Origin: Sinorhizobium terangae
Lineage (GTDB): Bacteria > Pseudomonadota > Alphaproteobacteria > Rhizobiales > Rhizobiaceae
Assembly: GCF_009601505.1 (NCBI RefSeq)
Contig: NZ_WITC01000121.1
Coordinates: 62,001 to 126,000, forward strand
DNA: 64,000 nt
Direction of reading: 5' to 3'
Under the pieces are notes generated by a model. That model saw only the letters and a program-made list of their open reading frames with translations. It was not told the DNA's origin and ran no database searches. Both the position numbers and the translations under genes were made by a program. Positions 37,029 through 46,500 of this stretch are shown here, piece after piece. Position 1 is the stretch's first letter. Every line of letters begins with the position of its first letter.

Positions 37029-37763
37029 ATGGAACGCGTTGAACAACGATCATCTCTTGCCTGGTTCCTGACCGGCGCTCGCGGCATCTTCAGTTTGCCC
37101 GCCATCATGCTGATGCTTTCCTTTGTCGGCTTTTGCTCGCTCACGGCGCAGGCCGGGATCCCGCCCGAGCAGGTCGTCTTCATGACGGGCATTGTCTGGG
37201 CGCTGCCGGCAAAGGTCATCCTCGTCAGTTCAGTCCTGAGCGGCGCGAGCCTTGCCACGGCTTTTCTCGCGGTGACGCTCTCGTCGGTGCGGCTGATGCC
37301 GATGGTCGCGGCCCTTGTCCCGGAATTGCGCACGCCGAAGACGCCGACATGGCTGCTCCTCGTCCTGTCGCATTTCGTCGCGATCACAGCATGGGTGTTT
37401 GCGATGGAGCGCGTGCAGCAGGTGCCGCGCGCGCACCGGGCCACCTTCTTCGCTGGTTTCGGCATCACGCTCGTCGCCACCAACATGGTGCTCGTGGCGG
37501 TCGTCTATCGTCTCGTTGCGGACTTCCCGCCAGTCATTGCCGGCTGCCTGTTTTTTCTGACGCCGGTCTATTTCCTCGCGTCCATCTGGAATTCGGCGCG
37601 TCACCGGGTGGTCTATCTCGCGCTTGCCATCGGCCTCGTCGCGGGACCGCTCTTCTATTGGCTGCTGCCGGAGTTCGACATCCTGCTTGCGGGCGTCGGC
37701 GGCGGAACGCTCGCATGGTTTGTCGAGCGTTCCTGGCGCTCGCGAAAGGAGGTGGGCGCGTGA
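37029..37763 (+). CDS. azlC: AzlC family branched-chain amino acid exporter subunit
   Basis: A 244-residue multi-pass membrane protein of the AzlC/YgaZ family, the large subunit of LIV-E exporters. The family signature GARGIFSLPAIMLMLSFVGFCSLTAQAG starts at residue 16, followed by SSVLSGASLATAFLAVTLSSVRLMPMVAALVPE and several further hydrophobic helices. ATG 37029 is preferred; the in-frame GTG at 37023 has weaker spacing to AGGG. It overlaps azlD by GTGA. Export substrates in rhizobia are not known; the E. coli homologue exports valine and methionine. Confidence 0.88.
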   Translation: MERVEQRSSLAWFLTGARGIFSLPAIMLMLSFVGFCSLTAQAGIPPEQVVFMTGIVWALPAKVILVSSVLSGASLATAFLAVTLSSVRLMPMVAALVPELRTPKTPTWLLLVLSHFVAITAWVFAMERVQQVPRAHRATFFAGFGITLVATNMVLVAVVYRLVADFPPVIAGCLFFLTPVYFLASIWNSARHRVVYLALAIGLVAGPLFYWLLPEFDILLAGVGGGTLAWFVERSWRSRKEVGA

Positions 37764-38104
37764 CGTGGCACGAGGGTTGGTGGGCCTACCTCTTCATCGC
37801 GATTGCCGGCTGGCTCGCGACCGATATTTGGCGATGGCTCGGCGTGCTTGCCGGCGAGCGGCTCCGCGAGGATTCCGAGGCGCTGAACTGGGTAAGGGCG
37901 GTGGCGACGGCGCTGGTCGCGGCTGTCATCGCGAAACTTGTACTCTACCCGACCGGCGTGCTGGAGCAGTCACCCCTGTGGCTGCGCCTCGGGGCCGTGG
38001 CGCTTGGCGCAATTGCGTTTTTCCTCGCCCGCCAAAAGCCGGCGGTCGGCATCGCAACGGCGATCGCGACACTCGCCGCCGGACTTTGGTGGCTGGGGTT
38101 TTAG
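37760..38104 (+). CDS. azlD: AzlD family small exporter subunit
   Basis: A 114-residue membrane protein with four hydrophobic segments (LFIAIAGWLATDIWRWLGV, AVATALVAAVIAKLVLY, LRLGAVALGAIAFFLA and ATAIATLAAGLWWLGF). Small AzlD/YgaH partners always follow azlC, and the GTGA overlap (GTG 37760 inside the azlC stop) supports the same assignment. Together the two would form an amino-acid efflux unit. The length and the number of helices fit AzlD. Confidence 0.85.
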   Translation: MTWHEGWWAYLFIAIAGWLATDIWRWLGVLAGERLREDSEALNWVRAVATALVAAVIAKLVLYPTGVLEQSPLWLRLGAVALGAIAFFLARQKPAVGIATAIATLAAGLWWLGF

Positions 38105-38139
38105 GACGCCGCCCAAGGGGCCGCTTCTTCTTCCCGCAC

Positions 38140-38559
38140 TCAGAGGGCCTGCCGAATCTTTTCCGCGTTCGCCGCCAGTACATCGCCATCTTCCATCTTG
38201 CCGGAATGCGGCTTCAGCGGAACGCCGTCACGGCGGGGTATGACATGGAAGTGCAGATGGAAGACAGACTGGCCGGCCGGCGCTTCATTGAACTGCATGA
38301 TCGTCACGCCGTCGGCGTCAAATGCTTCCTTTGCCGCGATGGCGATTTTTTGAACTGCACCGATCAGTGAAGGCAGCGTTGAGGCGTCGGCATCGAGAAT
38401 GTTGCGGGAAGGGGTCTTCGGCAGCACAAGAACGTGGCCCTCCGCCTGAGGCATCACGTCCATGAAGGCGACGGTCGCATCATCTTCGTAGACCCGGTGC
38501 GATGGAATTTCGCCCCGCAGGATCTTGGCAAAGATGTTGTTCGTGTCATACGCGCTCAT
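38140..38559 (-). CDS. HIT family nucleotide hydrolase
   Basis: A 139-residue HIT protein with the catalytic histidine triad in QSVFHLHFHVIPRR, the ILRGEIPSHRVYEDD start typical of the HINT/Hit subgroup and a QFNEAPAGQ nucleotide-binding loop. Such proteins hydrolyse purine nucleotide phosphoramidates or AMP-lysine. Start ATG 38559 (MSAYDT) has GAGGA 7 bases upstream; ATGs at 38565 and 38589 are less well placed. It lies alone, convergent with azlD, with a repeat element on its upstream side. Confidence 0.9.
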   Translation of the reverse strand: MSAYDTNNIFAKILRGEIPSHRVYEDDATVAFMDVMPQAEGHVLVLPKTPSRNILDADASTLPSLIGAVQKIAIAAKEAFDADGVTIMQFNEAPAGQSVFHLHFHVIPRRDGVPLKPHSGKMEDGDVLAANAEKIRQAL

Positions 38560-38608
38560 TTTCATTTCCTCGTATCGTTGCGCCGGCATCGGCTGTCAGT
38601 CGTCCCTG

Positions 38609-38709
38609 GATCACGATGATTTGGGCCGAATCGACTCGTGATCGATTCTAATCAGTTGGAGCGGGATGCGGGCGGAAAACCGCGCGCACTTTTCCTCATG
38701 CCGCTCTAG
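38609..38709. repeat. Intergenic palindromic repeat B (RIME-like)
   Basis: Two hairpins: GATCACG (38609-38615) with CGTGATC (38637-38643), and GAGCGGGATG (38659-38668) with CATGCCGCTC (38697-38706, one mismatch), the latter enclosing GCGGGCGG-AAAA-CCGCGCGC. Sequences with the same layout are common between genes of Rhizobium and Sinorhizobium, from memory. The element runs into the end of the GNAT gene and provides its TAG stop (38708-38706). Confidence 0.75.
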
Positions 38710-39884
38710 CGCTCACCTTTGCGGAAAGGTCCGTGTTCCGCAAGAAATTCGCTGGTATCTTCCACATCGCGGCGTTCGCGTTCGAGATAGTCGGCGACCG
38801 CGCGCGCGAGCCCGGGATGCGTGATGAAGTGCGCCGAATGCGTGGTAACGGGCATGTAGCCGCGGGCCAGCTTGTGCTCTCCTTGCGCTCCCGCCTCGAC
38901 GCGCTTCAGCCCCTTGGCGATCGCGAAATCGATCGCCTGGTGGTAGCAGACCTCGAAATGCAGGAACGGGTGATCCTCGATACAGCCCCAGTGCCGGCCG
39001 TAGAGCGCATCATCGCCGATGAAGTTGATGGCGCCGGCGACATAGCGACCGCCGCGCTTGGCCATGACGAGCAGAACGTCGTCGGCCATCCTTTCACCGA
39101 TCAGCGAATAGAAGGAGCGCGTGAGATACGGGCGGCCCCATTTGCGCCCGCCGGTATCCATGTAGAAGGCGAAGAACTGGTCCCAGATTTCCTCGGTCAG
39201 GTCGCTGCCGGTCAGCCAATCGATGGTGATGCCTTGTTCGACGGCCGTGCGACGTTCCTTTTTCAGCGCCTTGCGCTTACGGGATGCGAGAGTTTCGAGA
39301 AAGTCGCCATAGGACCCGTAGCCCTCATTGGTGAAGTGAAACTGCTGGTCGGTTCGATGAAGGAAGCCCGCCCGCTCGAAAATTGGCACTTCGTCGGCCG
39401 GTACGAAGGTGACGTGAGCCGACGAGACGCCGTGGCGGCGCGTAAGCTCCTTCAATCCCGCGGCGAGCGCATCGCGGATCGGTCGCGGGTCGCGCCCTTC
39501 AGTCGTAAGCAGGCGCGGTCCTGTTACCGGAGTGAAGGGCACGGAGCATTGCAGCTTGGGATAATAACGGCCACCGGCACGCTCGAAGGCGTCCGCCCAT
39601 CCGTGGTCGAAGACGTATTCACCCTGGCTGTGGCTCTTCATGTAGCAAGGAAGGGCGCCGCGCAGGAAACCATCCGCATCTTCCATCAGCAGGTGTTGCC
39701 CGAGCCATCCCGTTTCCGCGGTCGCAGAACCTGATTCCTCCAGCGCCGACAGATAGGCGTGGGAGAGGAAGGGATTGTAGGGAACGCTTGCATTCGCCTT
39801 CGAAGCGCCGGCGAGCCGATTCCAGTTCGCCGGCGCGATCGACGTGAAAGAGTGTTCGATGCGGATGTTGATGGCGTCTGTCAT
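38706..39884 (-). CDS. GNAT/DUF482-type acyltransferase (peptidogalycan-like)
   Basis: A 392-residue protein of the DUF482/FemAB-like GNAT group, a two-domain acyltransferase fold. Landmarks are PYNPFLSHAYLSALEESGSATAETGWLGQHLL, GALPCYMKSHSQGEYVFDHGWADAFERAGGRYYPKLQ, GYGSYGDFLETLASRKRKALKKERR and KRVEAGAQGEHKLARGYMPVTTHSAHFI. Related proteins are annotated as N-acetyltransferase or as peptidogalycan biosynthesis; no substrate is known. It is last in a RidA-GDPD-GNAT unit, starting 4 bases after GDPD. The stop codon lies within repeat B. Confidence 0.8.
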   Translation of the reverse strand: MTDAINIRIEHSFTSIAPANWNRLAGASKANASVPYNPFLSHAYLSALEESGSATAETGWLGQHLLMEDADGFLRGALPCYMKSHSQGEYVFDHGWADAFERAGGRYYPKLQCSVPFTPVTGPRLLTTEGRDPRPIRDALAAGLKELTRRHGVSSAHVTFVPADEVPIFERAGFLHRTDQQFHFTNEGYGSYGDFLETLASRKRKALKKERRTAVEQGITIDWLTGSDLTEEIWDQFFAFYMDTGGRKWGRPYLTRSFYSLIGERMADDVLLVMAKRGGRYVAGAINFIGDDALYGRHWGCIEDHPFLHFEVCYHQAIDFAIAKGLKRVEAGAQGEHKLARGYMPVTTHSAHFITHPGLARAVADYLERERRDVEDTSEFLAEHGPFRKGER

Positions 39885-39888
39885 AAGC

Positions 39889-40614
39889 CTAGGAAATCAT
39901 GGTTTCCCTTGGATCGAAACCCTCGAACGTCATCTGGTCGGCATTGGCGAATGAGTGGTCCTGAGCCTCTCTGTCGCGCACCGTCCATGTGATGACCGTG
40001 CGGCCGAGCGCGCGTTGCTTGGTGATGAAAGGATTCGGCATGTCGCGGTAGAAATAGGAAATGAAATCGAGGCCGATTTGCATCGCTTCCTCGTTCTCGG
40101 CGAAGGCCTCGGGCGTGATGCCTCCGGCGGTGAGGCCAAGCGGATAGGGCGCGTCCAATGCCTTGAGATCCTTGAGCAGCCAATGATCGAAGCTCATCAG
40201 CGCCACGTGGCCCTTGTAGTCCTCAAGGGTATCGAGCACCGCGGCGGCAAAGCCTTCGTCGTCGTCTTTCCGGCCCTTGAGTTCGATGATGAGCGGCACG
40301 CGCCCGTTGACGAGGCGGAGCATTTGCGACAGCGTCGGCACCTTGTCCTTGGTGCCGCCGACCGACATCAGCCCGAGTTCTCCCGCAGTCCTTGCCCGGA
40401 CGTCTCCCTTTATACCGCAGAGCCGCTCGGTGTTGTCATCATGAAAGACGACCGGAACACTGTCTGCGGTATATTGCAGGTCGCATTCAATCGCGAAACC
40501 CGCTTCGGCAGCGCGGGAAAACGCCGAAAGGGTGTTTTCCCAAACCTCCCGATTCATGTCGTGAAAGCCCCGATGGGCGATCGGCTGGGCCTTGAGCCAG
40601 GAAATATCCTTCAT
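39889..40614 (-). CDS. glycerophosphodiester phosphodiesterase
   Basis: A 241-residue cytoplasmic GDPD-family TIM-barrel enzyme, without a signal peptide. The catalytic and metal sites are AHRGFHD, ENTLSAFSRAAEAGFAIECDLQ and HDDN, and LIIELKGRKDD completes the pattern (E in ELK binds the metal). It hydrolyses glycerophosphodiesters such as glycerophosphocholine to glycerol 3-phosphate and alcohol; an unconventional substrate is possible as the gene is part of a RidA and GNAT operon. ATG 40614 follows GGGGAATCTC. Confidence 0.92.
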   Translation of the reverse strand: MKDISWLKAQPIAHRGFHDMNREVWENTLSAFSRAAEAGFAIECDLQYTADSVPVVFHDDNTERLCGIKGDVRARTAGELGLMSVGGTKDKVPTLSQMLRLVNGRVPLIIELKGRKDDDEGFAAAVLDTLEDYKGHVALMSFDHWLLKDLKALDAPYPLGLTAGGITPEAFAENEEAMQIGLDFISYFYRDMPNPFITKQRALGRTVITWTVRDREAQDHSFANADQMTFEGFDPRETMIS

Positions 40615-40627
40615 GAGATTCCCCGGA

Positions 40628-41095
40628 TCAGGCGATTTCGATGATGGCGTCGATTTCGACGGCTGCGTTGAAGGGCAGGGCAGCCATGCCCACTGCGGCA
40701 CGCGCATGCTTGCCGGCTTCGCCAAGTACGTTGGCGAGCAGGTTGGACGCGCCGTTGATGACGAGGTGCTGTTCGACGAACTCCGGAACGGACGCGACGA
40801 AACCGTTGATTTTCACGAGGCGACGGATGCGCCCGAGGTCGCCGGAAAGCGCTGCCCTGGCCTGCGCCAGGATGTTGATTGCGCAGAGTTCTGCGGCGCG
40901 CTGGGCGGTCGCGACGTCGACGTCCTTGCCGACATGTCCGGTTACGGCAACGTTGCCGGCTTCCATCGGCAGTTGTCCGGAAATATAGAGCATCGAACCG
41001 CTGATCACGTAGGGAACATAGTTCGCTGCAGGTGCCGCGGCCTGAGGCAGTGTGATGCCAAGGTCGGCCAAGCGCGTTTCGATCTCTGCGGACAT
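40628..41095 (-). CDS. RidA family protein (YjgF/YER057c/UK114)
   Basis: A 155-residue RidA superfamily protein. The trimer/active-site block GASNLLANVLGEAGKHARAAVGMAALPFNAAVEIDAIIEIA contains the conserved arginine (HARAAVG). Archetypal RidA removes reactive imine/enamine intermediates made by PLP enzymes; this one is the longer type, with NYVPYVISGSMLYISGQLP near residue 30 and CAINILAQARAALSGDL in the middle. Start ATG 41095 with GGAG 6 bases upstream. First of three minus-strand genes and divergent from the EipB gene. Confidence 0.88.
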   Translation of the reverse strand: MSAEIETRLADLGITLPQAAAPAANYVPYVISGSMLYISGQLPMEAGNVAVTGHVGKDVDVATAQRAAELCAINILAQARAALSGDLGRIRRLVKINGFVASVPEFVEQHLVINGASNLLANVLGEAGKHARAAVGMAALPFNAAVEIDAIIEIA

Positions 41096-41240
41096 GGAAG
41101 GCTCCGTTGTTGTCTTTTGTGATAAAATCCGGCATGCAGGCTGGATCGGAACGGGCGTCAATCTTTTCGTCGCAGATCTGCCTCGCTTCTGCCGACAGTT
41201 TGTTTATAGCATTGCCGGCAAGTGCAACAGGAGGAAACGG

Positions 41241-42068
41241 ATGTTTCGTACAGGCTTCGGTCTTGCCAGTTTTGGAAGCGTCTGTGTCGCGGCAATGTCG
41301 GTCTTGGGTGCCGGTGACGCGAATGCGAGCGTGCTTGCGCCTCACCGCGCCGTTTACGACCTGGAACTGAAGGATGCGTCCGACCGCTCGGGCATTTCCG
41401 GCATGTACGGCCGCATGGTCTATGAATTCAACGGTTCTGCCTGCGAGGGCTACACGGTCAGTTTCAGGTTCATGACCCAGGTCGATACCGGAGAGGAAGT
41501 CCGCCTCACGGACCAGCAGACGACCACCTACGAAGACATGCGCAACGGCAACTTCCGCTTTCTGACGCGTTCTTTCACCGACGAGAAGCTCGACAAGGAA
41601 GTCCGCGGCAGTGCGCATGAAGACAAGACCGGCGTCAAGGTCGAGCTGACGGCACCCGACAAGCGCGAGGTGGCTCTCGCCGAAAGCCGATTCCCGACCG
41701 AACACATGCTGGAAGTGATCGATCGGGCGAAGAAGGGCGAGGCGTTTTTCGAATCGCGCATCTTCGACGGCTCCGATTCGGGCGACAAGACGCTCATCAC
41801 CTCGACCTTCGTCGGCAAGCCGCGCAAACCGGCGCCGGATGACGTCGATGTCGGCAAGGCCGGAAAGCTCGCGACCGAGAATTACTGGCCGGTGACGATT
41901 TCCTACTTCAACGACGACAGGAGCGGAGACGCGCAGCCCATCTACAGCATGGCGTTCAAGCTCTATGAAAACGGGGTCACGCGTGACCTGACGATGGACT
42001 ATGGAGATTTCGTGCTGAGCGGAAAGCTCACCAACCTCGAAGTCTTCAATGCGGGAGACTGCAAATAG
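41241..42068 (+). CDS. EipB-family periplasmic protein (DUF1849)
   Basis: A 275-residue exported protein with a signal peptide (residues 1-30, ending in DANASV) and a spiral beta-rich core. The DUF1849 family contains Brucella EipB, an envelope integrity protein with a conserved disulfide; two cysteines fit, one in NGSACEGYTVSF and one near the end in NAGDCK. The start at 41241 has AGGAGG at 41229-41234. The gene stands alone before rpsB and faces RidA. Role in rhizobia: probably outer-membrane stress survival, by homology. Confidence 0.88.
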   Translation: MFRTGFGLASFGSVCVAAMSVLGAGDANASVLAPHRAVYDLELKDASDRSGISGMYGRMVYEFNGSACEGYTVSFRFMTQVDTGEEVRLTDQQTTTYEDMRNGNFRFLTRSFTDEKLDKEVRGSAHEDKTGVKVELTAPDKREVALAESRFPTEHMLEVIDRAKKGEAFFESRIFDGSDSGDKTLITSTFVGKPRKPAPDDVDVGKAGKLATENYWPVTISYFNDDRSGDAQPIYSMAFKLYENGVTRDLTMDYGDFVLSGKLTNLEVFNAGDCK

Positions 42069-42250
42069 GCAAGAACCGCATAAAACTGACTTCCAGTCTT
42101 GATTTATCGGGCAGTTGCGGTTAAGGGGCTGCCCATTCCACACGTGAGGCACGGGATTTTCCGGGAGAAATCCGGATTGTTCCACCGGTGGGCGCAGCAA
42201 AGATGCGCTCGACGCCTTGCGGAGGTTCAACCGGAAAAGGAGAAAAAGGC

Positions 42251-43018
42251 ATGGCATTGCCTGATTTTACTATGCGCCAGCTTCTTGAAGCAGGCGTTCA
42301 CTTCGGCCACCAGACGCATCGCTGGAACCCGAAGATGAAGCCGTACATCTTCGGCGACCGTAACAACGTCCACATCATCGACCTCGCCCAGACTGTCCCG
42401 ATGTTCTCGCGCGCCCTGCAGGTTGTCAGCGACACCGTGGCCAATGGCGGCCGCGTGCTTTTCGTCGGCACGAAGCGCCAGGCTTCGGAAATCATCGCCG
42501 ACGCGGCGAAGCGCTCTGCCCAGTACTACGTCAATGCTCGCTGGCTCGGCGGCATGATGACCAACTGGAAGACCATTTCCAACTCGATCCAGCGCCTGCG
42601 CAAGCTCGACGACATCCTCGCTTCGGAAGCTTCGGGCTTCACGAAGAAGGAGCGCCTGAACCTCGAGCGTGAGCGCGAGAAGCTGAACCGCGCGCTCGGC
42701 GGTATCCGCGACATGGGCGGCACGCCGGACCTGATGTTCATCATCGACACCAACAAGGAATCGATCGCGATCGACGAAGCCAAGCGCCTTGGCATTCCGG
42801 TTGTCGCCGTCATCGACTCCAACTGCGATCCGGACCAGATCGACTACCCGATCCCGGGCAATGACGACGCATCGCGTGCCATCGCGCTTTACTGCGATCT
42901 CATCGCTCGCGCTGCCATCGACGGCATCGCCCGTCAGCAGGGCGCCGCGGGCCGCGACCTCGGTGCATCGGTCGAGGCTCCGGTCGAACCGGCTCTCGAC
43001 GAATCGTCCGAGGCCTGA
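42251..43018 (+). CDS. rpsB: 30S ribosomal protein S2
   Basis: 255 residues with all S2 landmarks: [45 protein letters not shown] at the N-terminus, [13 protein letters not shown] and [34 protein letters not shown] 42251 follows AAAGGAG at 42237-42243; the 182-base upstream leader should include its promoter, and TTGATT at 42099 is a weak -35. A GGGCAG/CTGCCC inverted repeat (42109-42134) might be the end of the previous gene. tsf follows after a terminator. Confidence 0.98.
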   Translation: MALPDFTMRQLLEAGVHFGHQTHRWNPKMKPYIFGDRNNVHIIDLAQTVPMFSRALQVVSDTVANGGRVLFVGTKRQASEIIADAAKRSAQYYVNARWLGGMMTNWKTISNSIQRLRKLDDILASEASGFTKKERLNLEREREKLNRALGGIRDMGGTPDLMFIIDTNKESIAIDEAKRLGIPVVAVIDSNCDPDQIDYPIPGNDDASRAIALYCDLIARAAIDGIARQQGAAGRDLGASVEAPVEPALDESSEA

Positions 43019-43065
43019 TCTGGCCGGACGGTGGCTCAAGGCCGCCGTACCCAATGAAATGTCGG

Positions 43066-43109
43066 ACGAGGCCGTTTGTGATGGAAATCTGAACGGCCTC
43101 GTTCTTTTC
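43066..43109 (+). terminator. Terminator between rpsB and tsf
   Basis: ACGAGGCCGTT (43066-43076) and its exact complement (43092-43102) form an 11-bp stem with a 15-base loop, followed by TCTTTTC. As rpsB and tsf are usually cotranscribed, it may be an attenuator that sets different levels. Confidence 0.75.
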
Positions 43110-43271
43110 AGCCGGAAATGGCGTGATCGGGTCTACAATATCTCGCCCGCGCATCATCGCGATGAAGCGTTCATCACGATGTCACATTGAAAAGCCATTC
43201 CCTGCCAAAACCTCCTGGCATTGCGCCATCGATAGTGAGCGCGCCAGCCAAACAGACAAAGAGGCAAGAAG

Positions 43272-44195
43272 ATGAGTGTTACTGCCGCAATGGTGAAGGA
43301 ACTGCGCGAAAAGACCGGCGCAGGCATGATGGATTGCAAGAAGGCGCTTGCTGAAACCAATGGCGACATGGAAGCGGCGATCGACTGGCTGCGCGCCAAA
43401 GGCATCGCCAAGGCCGACAAGAAGTCGGGCCGCACGGCTGCCGAAGGCCTCATCGGCATCGCCAGCGCCGGCGACAAGGCCGTGGTCGTCGAGATCAACT
43501 CGGAAACGGACTTCGTCGCCCGCAACGACGCCTTCCAGGACCTCGTCCGCGGCGTCGCAGCCGTCGCCGTCGGAACCGATGGTTCGGTCGACGCAATCAG
43601 CGCTGCCAAGTATCCGGCCACCGGCAAGTCCGTTGCCGATACGATCACCGACGCGATTGCGACGATCGGCGAAAACATGACGCTGCGCCGTGCCGCGCTG
43701 CTGTCGGTCGACGATGGCGTCGTCGCGACCTACATTCACAATTCGGTTGCTGACGGTCTCGGCAAGCTCGGCGTGCTGGTCGCTCTGAAGTCGACCGGCG
43801 ACAAGGAAGCACTGAATGCGATCGGTCGCCAGGTTGCGATGCACGTCGCTGCGACCAACCCGCTGGCGGTCCGCCCGAGCGAAATCGACCCGGCGGTGGC
43901 CGAACGCGAGCGCAACGTCTTTATCGAGCAGTCGCGCGCTTCGGGCAAGCCGGACAACATCATCGAGAAGATGGTCGAAGGCCGCATGCGCAAGTTCTTC
44001 GAGGAAGTCGCTCTTCTTTCGCAGGCTTTCGTCATGAACCCCGACCAGACCGTCGAGGCAGCGATCAAGGAAGCGGAAAAGACCGTCGGTGCGCCGATCG
44101 AGGTTGCCGGCATCGCCCGCCTGCTGCTCGGCGAAGGCGTTCAGAAGGAAGAGTCCGATTTCGCTGCGGAAGTCGCCGCTGCTGCCAAGGGCTGA
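43272..44195 (+). CDS. tsf: elongation factor Ts
   Basis: A 307-residue guanine-nucleotide exchange factor for EF-Tu. N-terminal UBA-like domain [53 protein letters not shown] and the coiled second core ([18 protein letters not shown]) are complete. ATG 43272 follows AGAGGCAAGAAG. Two genes downstream from rpsB in the standard rpsB-tsf-pyrH-frr order. A 11-bp terminator hairpin follows. Confidence 0.98.
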   Translation: MSVTAAMVKELREKTGAGMMDCKKALAETNGDMEAAIDWLRAKGIAKADKKSGRTAAEGLIGIASAGDKAVVVEINSETDFVARNDAFQDLVRGVAAVAVGTDGSVDAISAAKYPATGKSVADTITDAIATIGENMTLRRAALLSVDDGVVATYIHNSVADGLGKLGVLVALKSTGDKEALNAIGRQVAMHVAATNPLAVRPSEIDPAVAERERNVFIEQSRASGKPDNIIEKMVEGRMRKFFEEVALLSQAFVMNPDQTVEAAIKEAEKTVGAPIEVAGIARLLLGEGVQKEESDFAAEVAAAAKG

Positions 44196-44223
44196 TTTCT
44201 TCACCCTTATTGGGAAAACATGG

Positions 44224-44249
44224 GGGCATCGCGTGACAACGCGATGCCC
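44224..44249 (+). terminator. Hairpin after tsf
   Basis: GGGCATCGCGT (44224-44234), GACA loop, and exact complement (44239-44249) form an 11-bp stem 29 bases after the tsf stop. The tail TTCGTG is only weakly T-rich. Confidence 0.65.
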
Positions 44250-44386
44250 TTCGTGTATCCGGCATTCGTCAAAGCGTCGGACCCGCCGGTTTGTGGCCGG
44301 GCGGTCGATACCGCGCAACACGATATATCCTTATGCCGCTGTGCACCGCCTTCCGCACAGGCGTGCCGATCTGTTCAGGAGCGATG

Positions 44387-45109
44387 ATGTCGGCCAAGCC
44401 AATCTACAAGCGTGTTCTTCTCAAAGCCTCCGGTGAAGCCTTGATGGGAAGCCAGGGCTTCGGCATCGACGTGGCGGTCGCCGACCGGATCGCGTCGGAT
44501 ATCGCCGAAGCGCGTAACATGGGCGTCGAAGTCGGCGTCGTTGTCGGTGGCGGCAATATCTTCCGCGGCGTCGCAGTCGCGTCGAAGGGTGGCGACCGGG
44601 TAACCGGCGACCACATGGGCATGCTGGCGACGGTGATCAATGCGCTCGCGCTCGCGACGTCGTTGCGCAAGCTGGACATCGACACCGTCGTGCTTTCGGC
44701 CATCGCCATGCCGGAAATTTGTGAGAGTTTTTCGCAGCGCGCCACCCTATATCATCTCTCGCTTGGCCGCGTGGTCATCTTCGCTGGAGGAACGGGCAAT
44801 CCGTTCTTCACGACGGACTCCGCCGCGGCACTTCGAGCAGCAGAGATGGGCGCAGAAGCGATCTTCAAGGGAACGCAGGTCGACGGCATTTACTCTGCCG
44901 ATCCGAAGAAGGACCCGACGGCTACCCGGTTCGATCGGCTCACCCACAGCGAGGTTCTGGAGAAAGGATTGGCCGTGATGGACGTTGCCGCGGTGGCGCT
45001 TGCACGCGAAAATGCCATTCCGATTGTCGTTTTCTCGATCCACGAGAAGGGTGGTTTTGCAGAGATATTGACCGGTGGCGGTCATGCGACCATCGTCACG
45101 GACAATTGA
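44387..45109 (+). CDS. pyrH: uridylate kinase PyrH
   Basis: A 240-residue UMP kinase of the amino-acid kinase fold, essential for UDP and UTP supply. The ATP site LLKASGEALMG, phosphate loop VGGGNIFRG, AIAMPEICESF, FAGGTGNPFFTTDSAAALRA and the GTQVDGIYSADPKKDPTATRFD are all present. Of adjacent ATGs at 44384 and 44387 the second is chosen, with AGGAG 5 bases upstream. It is 51 bases before frr. Confidence 0.97.
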   Translation: MSAKPIYKRVLLKASGEALMGSQGFGIDVAVADRIASDIAEARNMGVEVGVVVGGGNIFRGVAVASKGGDRVTGDHMGMLATVINALALATSLRKLDIDTVVLSAIAMPEICESFSQRATLYHLSLGRVVIFAGGTGNPFFTTDSAAALRAAEMGAEAIFKGTQVDGIYSADPKKDPTATRFDRLTHSEVLEKGLAVMDVAAVALARENAIPIVVFSIHEKGGFAEILTGGGHATIVTDN

Positions 45110-45160
45110 CAGTTTGAAGGCCCTTTGGGCCATTGAAGACAGGAACGGGAGTCTTGAACC

Positions 45161-45721
45161 ATGAGTGAAGGTGTGGACCTGAAGGAACTGAAACGCCGCA
45201 TGGACGGAGCGATCTCCGCATTCAAGCATGACATAGCGTCGCTTCGCACCGGCCGCGCATCGGCCAACGTTCTCGATCCGGTGACCGTCGAAGCCTACGG
45301 CTCGCGCATGCCGTTGAACCAGGTTGCCAACATCACGGTTCCGGAGCCGCGGATGCTGTCCGTCTCGGTATGGGACAAATCCATGGTTGGCGCCGTTGAG
45401 CGCGCGATCCGGGAATCGAACCTTGGCCTGAACCCGATCGTTGACGGCCAGAACCTGCGTATTCCGCTGCCGGAGTTGAACGAGGAACGCCGCAAGTCTC
45501 TCGTCAAGGTCGCGCACGACTACGCCGAGAAGAGCAAGGTGGCCGTCCGCCATGTTCGCCGTGACGGCATGGACGACCTGAAAAAAGCCGAAAAGGATGG
45601 CGAGATCGGTCAAGATATCCACCGTGCTCAGTCCGAGCGCGTCCAAAAGATGACCGACGAAACAATTTCCGAGATCGACCGCTTGCTCGCCGAGAAGGAA
45701 AAGGAAATCATGCAGGTCTGA
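45161..45721 (+). CDS. frr: ribosome recycling factor
   Basis: A 186-residue two-domain protein that, with EF-G, splits post-termination ribosomes. The three-helix bundle [34 protein letters not shown] and the [41 protein letters not shown] block are diagnostic. ATG 45161; the preceding 51 bases contain a small GGCCC-TTT-GGGCC hairpin at 45119-45131. Followed by uppS after 35 bases. Confidence 0.98.
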   Translation: MSEGVDLKELKRRMDGAISAFKHDIASLRTGRASANVLDPVTVEAYGSRMPLNQVANITVPEPRMLSVSVWDKSMVGAVERAIRESNLGLNPIVDGQNLRIPLPELNEERRKSLVKVAHDYAEKSKVAVRHVRRDGMDDLKKAEKDGEIGQDIHRAQSERVQKMTDETISEIDRLLAEKEKEIMQV

Positions 45722-45756
45722 CGCGTGATGATCTGAGTCTCTTTTTTGGACCGCCA

Positions 45757-46500
45757 ATGCCAGAGTTCATCCCCGCAAACGTACCGAACCACGTTGCCAT
45801 CATCATGGATGGCAACGGTCGATGGGCAAACGCGCGCGGACTACCGCGCACGATGGGACATCGAAAGGGCGTCGAGGCCGTGCGGGCTGCGGTCAAGACG
45901 GCCGCCGAACTCGGCATTCGCTACCTCACGCTTTTCGCATTCTCGTCGGAAAACTGGAGCAGGCCCGAGGCTGAGATCACGGACCTCATGGGCTTGCTCA
46001 AGGCGTTCATACGACGCGATCTCGCCGACCTGCACCGCGAGAACGTCCGCATCCGCGTCATAGGCGACCGTGCAAATCTCAGGGGCGACATTCTTCCGTT
46101 GCTGATCGAGGCGGAGGAGACGACGAGCGCGAACACCGGGATCACCTTGGTGATCGCTTTCAACTATGGCGCGAGAGACGAATTGGCGAGGGCCATGCGT
46201 CGTCTCGCGACAGAGGTGGCCGCCGGTCGCCTCCGCCCGGACGAGATCACGACGGACAGGATCAACGCAACGATCGACACCGCCGGCATCCCCGATCCGG
46301 ACCTGATTCTGCGGACGAGCGGCGAAGAGCGCCTCTCCAACTTTCTGCTTTGGCAAGGAGCCTATTCGGAATTGCTGTTCATTCCAGAACTTTGGCCGGA
46401 TTTCACGCGTGAAACATTCCTTGCCGCCATCGAGAAATATGCCAGCCGCGAACGCCGTTTCGGCGGTCTCTCGCAACCGACGCTGGCGGTCGGCTCCTGA
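45757..46500 (+). CDS. uppS: isoprenyl (undecaprenyl) diphosphate synthase UppS
   Basis: A 247-residue cis-prenyltransferase making the lipid carrier for peptidoglycan and O-antigen. The catalytic aspartate is in [35 protein letters not shown] and [23 protein letters not shown] complete the family pattern. The last base of its TGA is the first of the cdsA ATG, so the two are coupled. dxr, between frr and uppS in E. coli, is absent. Confidence 0.97.
   Translation: MPEFIPANVPNHVAIIMDGNGRWANARGLPRTMGHRKGVEAVRAAVKTAAELGIRYLTLFAFSSENWSRPEAEITDLMGLLKAFIRRDLADLHRENVRIRVIGDRANLRGDILPLLIEAEETTSANTGITLVIAFNYGARDELARAMRRLATEVAAGRLRPDEITTDRINATIDTAGIPDPDLILRTSGEERLSNFLLWQGAYSELLFIPELWPDFTRETFLAAIEKYASRERRFGGLSQPTLAVGS

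Noticed and set aside
43019-43271. A small gene between rpsB and tsf
   Set aside because: The open frames in this stretch are shadows or lie across the 11-bp terminator hairpin; none has a ribosome site.
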